Shown: positions 1-7,741 of the stretch, piece by piece | Layout: each line of letters begins with the position of its first letter | Numbering within the stretch: the stretch's first letter is position 1 | The notes under the pieces: generated by a model | The model's database searches: none | What the model was told of the DNA's origin: nothing | Seen by the model: only the letters and a program-made list of their open reading frames with translations | Position numbers and translations under genes: made by a program | Source of the DNA: Saprospiraceae bacterium UBA3362 | Lineage (GTDB): Bacteria; Bacteroidota; Bacteroidia; Chitinophagales; Saprospiraceae | DNA length: 55,204 bases | Reading direction: 5' to 3' | NCBI GenBank assembly: GCA_002360455.1 | Contig: DEQQ01000020.1 | Location: 1 to 55,204, forward strand

Positions 1-591
1 TACTTTATTAATTATTTTCTTTATAACTCAGATATTACGGTTGAGCTAAGTTCTAACCAATTGGAAGTTCACTACACAAATACAGAAACCTTCAAAGTTA
101 CTTTGATCAATACAGGACTAGAAACCAATACTGCAGGCAGGCTAAAAGCTGTAAAAAAATACGTGGACCAAGCTCAATTTATGCTTACCTATGGTGATGG
201 AGTAGCTGATATAGATCTCCAAAAATTAATTGAAAGTCACAATAATTCAGGAAAGCTTGCAACTCTTACGAGTATTCAATTGCCCGGTAGATTTGGCAAC
301 ATTGAAGTTGACTCAAACGGGATTGTGACCAGTTTTCAAGAAAAACCTCAAGGTGATGGAGTTTGGATTAATGGGGGATTTTTTGTTTTGAATCCCGGCA
401 TTTTTCACTATCTAGACGGTGATATGAGTTCAGTACAGTGGGAAAAGAAACCATTAGTAGAAATAGCAAATGATGGTCAGCTTCATGCTTATAGGCATAG
501 AGGTTTTTGGAAGTGTATGGATGCAATGAGAGATAAATTAGAATTGGAAGAACTTTGGGAAGGAGGATCTGCTCCATGGAAAATTTGGTAA
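1..591 (+). CDS. rfbF: Glucose-1-phosphate cytidylyltransferase (3' part, cut by window edge)
   Basis: Makes CDP-glucose from glucose-1-phosphate and CTP, the first step of the CDP-6-deoxyhexose pathway for surface polysaccharide. The frame is open from base 1, so the N-terminal nucleotide-binding loop lies left of the window; 196 residues are seen against about 257 usual for the family. Visible family motifs are TYGDGVADID, GGFFVLNPG, KPLVEIANDG and the C-terminal YRHRGFWKCMDAMRD. The TTG at 61 is an internal leucine and not a start, because the preceding codons (frame YFINYFLYNSD) match the family. It overlaps the next gene by 16 nt, which suggests translational coupling. Identity is firm. 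Confidence 0.95.
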   Translation, partial: YFINYFLYNSDITVELSSNQLEVHYTNTETFKVTLINTGLETNTAGRLKAVKKYVDQAQFMLTYGDGVADIDLQKLIESHNNSGKLATLTSIQLPGRFGNIEVDSNGIVTSFQEKPQGDGVWINGGFFVLNPGIFHYLDGDMSSVQWEKKPLVEIANDGQLHAYRHRGFWKCMDAMRDKLELEELWEGGSAPWKIW

Positions 592-1673
592 ATGGGACTT
601 TAGTGAAAACAGATTTACAATCATATTTTAAGAATAAGAAAATTTTAATTACTGGTCATACAGGATTTAAAGGAACATGGTTACTTAAAATTCTTTCAAT
701 GTTGGGCTCAGAAATTAAAGGAATTGCATTAGAACCAAATGAGAATCAGTTATTTTTCAATCAAATTCAAGGAACTCAACTTTGTGAACATTCAATTATT
801 GACATCTGTGACTATGAATCATTAGAGAATGAGATTTTAAATTTCGAACCGGATATAATCTTTCACTTAGCCGCTCAGGCATTAGTTAGACCTAGCTACA
901 GTTTATTAAGAGAAACCTATATGACCAATGTTATTGGTACATTAAATGTGCTTGAATCAATAAAAAAATTAAGTAAAAAATGTAATGCGGTATTAATTAC
1001 CACCGATAAGGTGTATGAAAACTTTGAGAAAGACTATCTATATATTGAAACTGATTCATTAGGAGGGCATGACCCTTACAGTTCCAGCAAAGCCGCATGT
1101 GAAATATTAATCAGTTCGTTCCGGAAGAGTTTTATTCCCATAGAGAAGTATGATCAACATAATAAATGTATTGCTTCTGCAAGGGCTGGAAATGTAATAG
1201 GTGGAGGAGATCTTTCACAAGACAGGATCGTTCCTGATATTGTGAAATCTGTTCAAAAAGGAATACCAGTGACTCTGAGGAATCCGAACGCAATCAGGCC
1301 ATTTCAGCATGTATTAGAATCATTAAGGGGCTATTTATTGTTGGCTATAAAAATGGAAATAGATCCGGTACTGTGTTCAACAAGCTACAACTTTGGTCCT
1401 TCCAAAATGGACTGTATTTCGGTACTGGAGCTTGTTCAAAAGTGTATTAAAGAATATGGCATTGGAAATTATAACATTGAACCTCAAAACTCTTATCTTC
1501 ATGAGGCAGGTATATTAATGTTGGACAATTCCAAATCTAAAAACGACTTAGGATGGATTCCACAATGGGATATTGATAAAACGATTAAAGAGACTATTAC
1601 TTGGTACAGGACAAATGAAGAAGAAAAAAATATGATTACAGAAGCTCAAATAAAATATTATTTCAATTTGTAA
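576..1673 (+). CDS. rfbG: CDP-glucose 4,6-dehydratase
   Basis: NAD-dependent extended short-chain dehydrogenase of 365 residues that converts CDP-glucose to CDP-4-keto-6-deoxyglucose. The Rossmann motif TGHTGFKG is at about residues 26-33, the catalytic Tyr-x3-Lys (PYSSSKAACE) near 168-172, and AGNVIGGGD follows as in RfbG. I chose the ATG at 576 because an AGGAGG ribosome binding site lies at 561-566, inside the end of rfbF; the in-frame TTG at 555 has no comparable site. The gene is coupled to rfbF upstream and ends one base before the epimerase gene. The rfbF-rfbG pair defines a CDP-linked, not dTDP-linked, deoxysugar pathway. Confidence 0.95.
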   Translation: MENLVNGTLVKTDLQSYFKNKKILITGHTGFKGTWLLKILSMLGSEIKGIALEPNENQLFFNQIQGTQLCEHSIIDICDYESLENEILNFEPDIIFHLAAQALVRPSYSLLRETYMTNVIGTLNVLESIKKLSKKCNAVLITTDKVYENFEKDYLYIETDSLGGHDPYSSSKAACEILISSFRKSFIPIEKYDQHNKCIASARAGNVIGGGDLSQDRIVPDIVKSVQKGIPVTLRNPNAIRPFQHVLESLRGYLLLAIKMEIDPVLCSTSYNFGPSKMDCISVLELVQKCIKEYGIGNYNIEPQNSYLHEAGILMLDNSKSKNDLGWIPQWDIDKTIKETITWYRTNEEEKNMITEAQIKYYFNL

Positions 1674-1674
1674 T

Positions 1675-2220
1675 ATGAAATTTACCGAAAGCCCATTAAA
1701 AGGATGTTTTGTAATAGACCCGGAGATCCGTTCGGATCAACGTGGATGGTTTGGTCGGACTTTTTGTGTTAATGAATTTAGTGCAATCGGTTTAAATTCA
1801 GAGTGGAAACAAATCAATTACTCCCATACCTCTTTTGCAGGGACTGTTAGGGGGCTTCACTTTCAGCATAATCCATATCAAGAAGTTAAATTAATTCATT
1901 GTGTGAAAGGGTCAGTCCAAGACGTAATTTTGGACTTAAGAAAAGGATCAGAAACATTTTTAAGCTACTATACAATATTGCTTTCTGCACAAAATCATAG
2001 GATGATATATATCCCAAAAGGTATGGCACATGGGTTTCAGAGTTTAGAAGATGAATCCGAATTGATTTATCATCATTCTGAATTTTATCAACCATCAGCA
2101 GAAGGTGGAATTAATATAGGAGACCCAAGGATTGCTCTAACTTGGCCATTAGAAATTAGAAATTTATCAGAAAGAGATAAAAATTTTGGAATGCTCTGTT
2201 CTGAATTTAAAGGAATATAA
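1675..2220 (+). CDS. RmlC-like nucleotide-sugar 3,5-epimerase
   Basis: A 181-residue cupin of the dTDP-4-dehydrorhamnose 3,5-epimerase family. It shows the RGLHFQ catalytic-histidine motif (about residue 62), KLIHCVKGSVQDVILDLR, IPKGMAHGF and the late YHHSEFYQPSAEGGI segment. No dTDP-glucose genes are present and the gene follows CDP-glucose dehydratase directly, so the substrate is inferred to be CDP-4-keto-6-deoxyglucose, epimerised at C-3 and/or C-5. It sits one base after rfbG and one base before the methyltransferase. The family call is firm; the exact carbon epimerised cannot be read from sequence. Confidence 0.88.
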   Translation: MKFTESPLKGCFVIDPEIRSDQRGWFGRTFCVNEFSAIGLNSEWKQINYSHTSFAGTVRGLHFQHNPYQEVKLIHCVKGSVQDVILDLRKGSETFLSYYTILLSAQNHRMIYIPKGMAHGFQSLEDESELIYHHSEFYQPSAEGGINIGDPRIALTWPLEIRNLSERDKNFGMLCSEFKGI

Positions 2221-2221
2221 T

Positions 2222-3451
2222 ATGAACTGTAGATTTTGTAAGCAAGAACTTAAATATGATTTAGTAGATTTGTTCCATTCACCGGCATCCAATTCATTTT
2301 TGAGTCCAAGGGAATTGAATGAACCGGAGGTGTTTTTTCCTCTAAGGATTAAGATTTGCGATCATTGTTTTTTAGTACAAATTGATGAGTATAAAAAATC
2401 AGATGCTATTTTCAATGATCAATATGTATATTTTTCATCTTATTCTACAAGCTGGCTTGCACATTCCAAAGCTTATGTAGAAATGATGATTTCTAGGTTT
2501 GGGTTTGATAGCAATCATTTAATAATGGAATTAGCTTCCAATGATGGATATCTATTACAGTATTTCAAAGAAAAAAATATACCTGTTTTGGGCATTGAGC
2601 CCACTGCTAATACCGCAGAGGTGGCAATCAATAAAGGTATTCCAACCATTGTTAGATTTTTTGGAAGGGAACTTGCACTTGAATTAAAAACGCAATCTCA
2701 TAAGGCAGATCTAATTGTGGGTAATAATGTTTTAGCACATGTTCCTGATATAGTCGATTTTGTATCCGGTATGAAGATAATATTATCTGAAAATGGAGTT
2801 ATCACCATGGAGTTTCCACATCTAATGAATCTTATAGATCAAAATCAATTTGATACAATTTATCATGAACATTATTCCTATCTTTCATTATATACAGTGG
2901 CCCAGATATTTAGAGCACAAGATTTGCGAGTCTTTGATGTAGAGCAGATCCATACTCATGGTGGATCACTCAGAATTTTTGCTTGTCATGAAGATTGTAA
3001 GCAGCATTCTACTCAGGAAAGAGTATCTGTTCTGTTGCATATTGAATTAGAAAAAGGTATGAATCAGCTTCAGTATTATAGTCATTTTACGGAACGGTGT
3101 TTGCAAGTGAAAGTTGATTTGATGCAGTTTCTTTTAGATCAGAAGAAACAAGGAAAAACTGTTGCAGCTTATGGGGCAGCAGCCAAAGGAAACACTTTAT
3201 TAAATTATTGCGGCATCAAAAATGACCTTATATCTTATGTGATAGATCTCAATCCAAGTAAACAAAATAAATATTTACCGGGTAGTTATATCCCTGTCTT
3301 TGATGAAACATATCTTATTTCTCACAAACCTGATGTCCTTATAATTTTGCCATGGAATATAAAGGATGAAATTATTTTACAATTAAATTATGCAAAGGAA
3401 TGGGGTTGTAAATTTTATATAGCCATACCAAGTTTGCAGCAAGTTGCATGA
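2222..3451 (+). CDS. Sugar C-methyltransferase (zinc-binding, class I SAM)
   Basis: A 409-residue protein with the three-part layout of NDP-hexose C-methyltransferases (TylC3/NovU type). The N-terminal zinc-binding domain has Cys3, Cys6, Cys46 and Cys49. The SAM-binding core has MELASNDGYLLQYF, and the C-terminal domain has AAYGAAAKGNTLLNYC. Such enzymes methylate a ring carbon next to the keto group of a 4-keto-6-deoxysugar. The ATG at 2222 is preferred because it begins directly before the zinc-binding cysteines and follows the previous stop by one base; an in-frame ATG at 2186 would add residues inside the upstream gene. It overlaps the next gene by an ATGA. A branched sugar product is inferred. 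Confidence 0.88.
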   Translation: MNCRFCKQELKYDLVDLFHSPASNSFLSPRELNEPEVFFPLRIKICDHCFLVQIDEYKKSDAIFNDQYVYFSSYSTSWLAHSKAYVEMMISRFGFDSNHLIMELASNDGYLLQYFKEKNIPVLGIEPTANTAEVAINKGIPTIVRFFGRELALELKTQSHKADLIVGNNVLAHVPDIVDFVSGMKIILSENGVITMEFPHLMNLIDQNQFDTIYHEHYSYLSLYTVAQIFRAQDLRVFDVEQIHTHGGSLRIFACHEDCKQHSTQERVSVLLHIELEKGMNQLQYYSHFTERCLQVKVDLMQFLLDQKKQGKTVAAYGAAAKGNTLLNYCGIKNDLISYVIDLNPSKQNKYLPGSYIPVFDETYLISHKPDVLIILPWNIKDEIILQLNYAKEWGCKFYIAIPSLQQVA

Positions 3452-4281
3452 AGATATTAGTTACAGGAGGTACGGGATTTTTAGGAACTGCAATGGTGCA
3501 TAAGTTGCTGGCTGAAGGTCATCACATTATACTTGCAGTGCGCAATGTTGAAAAGGCGAAATTAGAATTTCGTGATGCTAAACTCACTATCATTCAATTT
3601 GATTTTAAAGCTATAGATTATAAGTTAGATTTGTATCAGTATTTTCACAGGCCAGATTCATTATTGCATCTAGCTTGGTCAGGTTTGCCAAATTACAAAT
3701 CCATCAACCACATCATCGATAATATCCCTTACCAGTGTTTATTTCTTAATAATTTAATAAGCAATGGACTTTGTGATTGCAATATTACTGGTAGCTGTTT
3801 AGAATACGGATTGCAAGAAGGAGAGCTGGATGTTGCTATAGAGACCAATCCTACTACGCCTTATGGTCAAGCTAAAGTAGCTATTTATAAATATGTTGCT
3901 ACTCTTCAAGAAAGATATTCTTTTAAGCTTAAATGGATGAGACTCTTTTATGTGTACAGTGTGAATCAAGGAGAACGAAGTCTTTATGGTCAAATGAATC
4001 GGGCTATAATAAATAGTGATAAGGTTTTTAACATGTCTGGGGGTCAACAATGGCGAGATTTTTCTTCTTTGGAAGAAATGGTAGAAATGATATATATAGG
4101 TATTAAAAAGGATAGCAAACATGCATTAGTGAATTGTTGTAGTGGTATAAAAACCAAAGTAGAGGATTTTGTTAGAAATTATTTTGAATCAGAAAATTAT
4201 AAGATTGAATTAAACCTTGGTTATTATCCTTATCCCGATTATGAACCTATGGCATTTTGGGGGAGAAAAGAAAACATTTAA
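3448..4281 (+). CDS. NAD(P)-dependent sugar epimerase/4-ketoreductase (SDR)
   Basis: A 277-residue extended short-chain dehydrogenase. GGTGFLGTAMV at the N-terminus binds NAD(P), and the catalytic Tyr-x3-Lys is in PYGQAKVAIYKY. The start ATG overlaps the stop of the methyltransferase gene (ATGA), so the two are translationally coupled. By position the likely role is reduction of the C-4 keto group of the C-methylated CDP-6-deoxyhexose, which would finish the activated sugar. This step is inferred from neighbours; the family alone does not separate epimerase from reductase. Confidence 0.8.
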   Translation: MKILVTGGTGFLGTAMVHKLLAEGHHIILAVRNVEKAKLEFRDAKLTIIQFDFKAIDYKLDLYQYFHRPDSLLHLAWSGLPNYKSINHIIDNIPYQCLFLNNLISNGLCDCNITGSCLEYGLQEGELDVAIETNPTTPYGQAKVAIYKYVATLQERYSFKLKWMRLFYVYSVNQGERSLYGQMNRAIINSDKVFNMSGGQQWRDFSSLEEMVEMIYIGIKKDSKHALVNCCSGIKTKVEDFVRNYFESENYKIELNLGYYPYPDYEPMAFWGRKENI

Positions 4282-4283
4282 AT

Positions 4284-5015
4284 ATGAATAAAATTGAACA
4301 ATTTCAACTTGAGAATCTGCTTAGAATTGAAGGATATAAGGACAATATTCCTTTGAAGAAAGCAGCAATAGACTTTGTAATTGAGAGTAATAAGGCCCAG
4401 TATTCTTATCATTTCTCTTGGTTGGGGAGGCCAATTATTCAATATCCTCAGGATATGATTGCAATGCAAGAGATTATTTATAATTTGAAGCCTGATCTAA
4501 TAATTGAAACAGGAATTGCTCATGGTGGATCACTAATTTATTATGCATCGCTTTGTGAACTAATTGGAAACGGGCAGGTATTGGGTATTGACATTGATAT
4601 AAGAAAGCACAACAAAGAGGAAATAGAAAATCATCCAATGTATAAAAGAATTAGGATGATACAAGGGTCTTCTATTGATCCAGAGATTGTAATGAAAGTA
4701 AAAGAGTATGCAAATAATTTTGACAAAATCTTAGTATTGTTAGATTCAAATCATACACATGAACATGTATTGTCTGAGTTGTTAGCTTATTCTGAGCTTG
4801 TTTCTGTGAATAGTTATATAGTGGTTTTTGATACAGTTGTATCTGATTTGCCAGATGGTTACCTGCCTAATAGAGCATGGTCAAAAGAAAAAAATCCAAA
4901 ATCTGCAGTGATAGAATTCATGGAGACAAATGAAAATTTTATTATAGATTATTTTATAGATGAGAAATTACTTATAAGTGTAGCGCCATCAGGATATTTA
5001 AAAAGAGTAAAGTGA
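4284..5015 (+). CDS. CmcI-family (cephalosporin hydroxylase-like) methyltransferase
   Basis: A 243-residue protein of the CmcI/rhamnosyl O-methyltransferase family. It shows PDLIIETGIAHGGSLIYYA (SAM-binding loop), GIDIDIRKHN, IQGSSIDPE and VLLDSNHTHEHVLSEL, in which the Asp and His residues correspond to the metal site of the family. Members in polysaccharide clusters are thought to O-methylate sugars, though many are labelled hydroxylases. I start at the ATG at 4284, three bases after the upstream stop, because an earlier in-frame ATG lies inside the previous gene. It ends in a GTGA overlap with the next gene. Action on this sugar or its glycan is inferred. Confidence 0.8.
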   Translation: MNKIEQFQLENLLRIEGYKDNIPLKKAAIDFVIESNKAQYSYHFSWLGRPIIQYPQDMIAMQEIIYNLKPDLIIETGIAHGGSLIYYASLCELIGNGQVLGIDIDIRKHNKEEIENHPMYKRIRMIQGSSIDPEIVMKVKEYANNFDKILVLLDSNHTHEHVLSELLAYSELVSVNSYIVVFDTVVSDLPDGYLPNRAWSKEKNPKSAVIEFMETNENFIIDYFIDEKLLISVAPSGYLKRVK

Positions 5016-6202
5016 AACCATTTATTAGTTTTTTGTATCCTACTAGGGACAGACCTAGTTTTTTGGAGAGATGTCTATTTTCCATGAGTAAATTGTCATT
5101 CATTGATTTTGAAATAATTATTACAGACAACTCTATTAATAAGTCAGCACTTCAAGTGTATGAATTATATAAGATAGATACTCGTATTAAATATTTTTCA
5201 ACTGGAGGCAATTTAAGTATGTCAGAAAATTACAACTATGCACTTTCTTTGGCTAAAGGTGAATACGTTTCGGCGTTGACGGATAAACTATTTATGAAAA
5301 AGAATTCATTAGAAATTATATATAAAATTGTTAAAGAGCATGATTTAGATTTGTTAAATTGGAGAGAAAGTACATTCGCTTTGATTGACGAGGATAAGTC
5401 GTTAGAAGAAGGGTTTATCTATACGTTACCGGTTAAAAATGATTTGATATTCTATAACCCTAAAGAAGAGTTGAAATATTTAATCGATTTTAAAAAACAC
5501 CGAGTGGATGATATTGAGAAATACTACAGGGGCAAATTATTCATAGGCTGTGCTAAAAGAGAAAAAATTGGGGATTACCTTTTGGGAAATAAATTTTTTC
5601 AAATTTATGCACCTGATTATACTACGCGTACAATACTATTATCTAAGATAGAGAAATGTGCAGAAATTACACTGCCTTTGCAATCCAGTATACAGACAAA
5701 AACATCCAATGGTGCAAGATGTGCAAAATATCCGGATGCTGCATTTCAATTTTTTTATGAGTCGGATAAATTTGAAATAGCTGATAAATTTTTTCCTATA
5801 AGGGGATTGTATACCAGTCAACAGAATCATGTTGCAGGAGATTACAATCACATACTAACCAAATTAGAATCAGATTTAAGAGTTAATGAAAAGAACTTGA
5901 TGAAAACTATTCCATTCGATTTGTTGAACGTAGAATGGCCATCACAGAGGTTAAAGAAGGAACATTGGGGGTTGTTTTTCTCCCATGTTAAAAAGTTAGG
6001 CTTAAAATTATACCTAGAAATTATTTTTATTGTGATCCTTAAATATTATTTTAAAATTCAATTGAAACGAATTCGCAAAGGAGTGGTAAGACTATTCGCA
6101 TCTTTTAAGAGTTCAGGGCAAAATGATTTGAAGTTGGTGAATCGAAAATACTTTTCTTCTTTTGCTGAAGCTATCGAGGAAATGAATAAGCAAATAATAT
6201 GA
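5012..6202 (+). CDS. Glycosyltransferase, family 2-like
   Basis: A 396-residue protein starting with a GTG that overlaps the previous stop (GTGA). The N-terminus has the GT-A pattern: FISFLYPTRDRPSFLERCL, a DFEIIITDNS strand and AKGEYVSALTDKLFM in place of the usual DxD segment. The following 250 residues are poorly conserved, and a hydrophobic stretch (YLEIIFIVILKYYF) near residue 335 may touch the membrane. It probably transfers a sugar during assembly of the repeat unit made by this cluster. Donor and acceptor are unknown. The GT2 fold assignment is good; the C-terminal part is unrecognised. Confidence 0.75.
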   Translation: MKPFISFLYPTRDRPSFLERCLFSMSKLSFIDFEIIITDNSINKSALQVYELYKIDTRIKYFSTGGNLSMSENYNYALSLAKGEYVSALTDKLFMKKNSLEIIYKIVKEHDLDLLNWRESTFALIDEDKSLEEGFIYTLPVKNDLIFYNPKEELKYLIDFKKHRVDDIEKYYRGKLFIGCAKREKIGDYLLGNKFFQIYAPDYTTRTILLSKIEKCAEITLPLQSSIQTKTSNGARCAKYPDAAFQFFYESDKFEIADKFFPIRGLYTSQQNHVAGDYNHILTKLESDLRVNEKNLMKTIPFDLLNVEWPSQRLKKEHWGLFFSHVKKLGLKLYLEIIFIVILKYYFKIQLKRIRKGVVRLFASFKSSGQNDLKLVNRKYFSSFAEAIEEMNKQII

Positions 6203-6303
6203 TCTACAGTATTATTAAAGTTGTTTAGACCATGTTAGGATTGAAGGGGTCTTGTTACCTATTTTGTTAAGAAAAGATTGAGTAAAGTAAATAGAATTAT
6301 TTT

Positions 6304-7560
6304 ATGACAATTCTGATTCTTTATAATAATTGGGAGTTTCGTTCTCGAAATACTCTACTGGAGAATATTAAATCTTTTGAAAATTATTCTGATCATACTG
6401 TAGTATATTTGAACTACTCTTATGGAATACCATTGGAATTAGAGAATCAATATTTTGATTTAATAGTTTATCATTATTCCTTATTAATCTTAAAGTGGCA
6501 TGGCAATGAGAATGTTTTTAAGTCAGAGGGATTTAGAATTTTAGCTAGTTTAAAAGGCTTAAAAATTGCAATGCCACAAGATGAATATGTGTATTCTGAC
6601 ATTATGTGTAATTTTATTAAAGATCAAAGTATCTCGACAATATATACCTGTTTTTTTGAACAGGATTACCACAAGGTGTACCCAACTTATAAAACAAATT
6701 TGCGCAATTATTTTACTGTCTTTCCCGGGTATGTTGACAATAAGACAGTGTTGAGATGGAAAAATAGTGTCAAAGGACATCGTGATCGACAAATTGATTT
6801 GGGTTATCGTGCAAGAAAGAATCCTTTTTGGTTGGGTTCATTAGGAATACTCAAGTGGAAGGTAACAGAAGTATTTATGATGTACTCAGATAAACTGAAA
6901 ATGGATATCAGTAATGACGGAACCAAGGTTATTTTAGGTGAAAAATGGTACAAATTTCTTGCAGAATGTAGGTGCGTTCTTGGCGTCGAAAGTGGATCGA
7001 GTCTATTGGATGTTGATGGCTCAATTAGAAAAAAAGTGGACCATTATCAAAAAAATAATCCCGAAGCTGAATTTGATGAGGTGGCTCAACATTGTTTTCC
7101 CAATATGGATTGGAATATTCATTTAGCAACTTTATCACCTCGCCACTTTGAAGCCTGTATTACAAAAACATGTCAGGTATTGGTGGAAGGACAATATGCA
7201 GGAGTGTTTAAGCCGGGAGTACATTACATAGAAATTAAAAAAGATTGGTCTAATATCTACGAGGTTTTAAGACTCATACAAGATAAGGAGTATTGTGAGC
7301 AATTAGCGGAAAACGCCTATAACGACATCATTTTATCAGACCAATATTCCTATAAGAACTTAGTTGCACAGATCTGTGACTTTGCGGCACAGCATGTCAT
7401 TCCTGATTATAAAACCAATTCGAGAATAGTAGAAAAACTTCGCTTTAGAAATAAATATCCTATGCTAGCTTCACCCATTCGATGGTTTAGCTTTTTAATA
7501 AAATTTACTGTCAAATCAAGTTTAGTGAAATTGAATTTACTAAAGTATTTTTCAAAATAA
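6304..7560 (+). CDS. Putative glycosyltransferase (GT-B-like)
   Basis: A 418-residue protein with no strong family signature. The N-terminus (MTILILYNNWEFRSRNTL) looks like a nucleotide-sugar transferase Rossmann strand. The C-terminal third resembles GT-B C-terminal domains: a conserved Glu region (CVLGVESGSSLLDVDGS), TCQVLVEGQYAGVFKPGVHYI and a helix rich in Ala/Tyr before the end. It is the last plus-strand gene of the polysaccharide cluster, 101 bp after the GT2 gene. A 181-bp gap with no recognised signal follows. A sugar-transfer role is inferred from position and this weak pattern. Confidence 0.6.
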   Translation: MTILILYNNWEFRSRNTLLENIKSFENYSDHTVVYLNYSYGIPLELENQYFDLIVYHYSLLILKWHGNENVFKSEGFRILASLKGLKIAMPQDEYVYSDIMCNFIKDQSISTIYTCFFEQDYHKVYPTYKTNLRNYFTVFPGYVDNKTVLRWKNSVKGHRDRQIDLGYRARKNPFWLGSLGILKWKVTEVFMMYSDKLKMDISNDGTKVILGEKWYKFLAECRCVLGVESGSSLLDVDGSIRKKVDHYQKNNPEAEFDEVAQHCFPNMDWNIHLATLSPRHFEACITKTCQVLVEGQYAGVFKPGVHYIEIKKDWSNIYEVLRLIQDKEYCEQLAENAYNDIILSDQYSYKNLVAQICDFAAQHVIPDYKTNSRIVEKLRFRNKYPMLASPIRWFSFLIKFTVKSSLVKLNLLKYFSK

Positions 7561-7741
7561 GTGCAAGTTTAGTAAGCATAAGGATAGGGTACTTGGGCTT
7601 TAAAAGATTTAGCATGATGCAATTCTAAAAAAGTTTCACCAAAGTAATTTGAGTTTGATATAATGGAGTTTTGAAAATTATCATTAAATTGGTAACATTT
7701 TCTCCACAAAACACATTACTATAAAATCAAATTCCCCAAAG

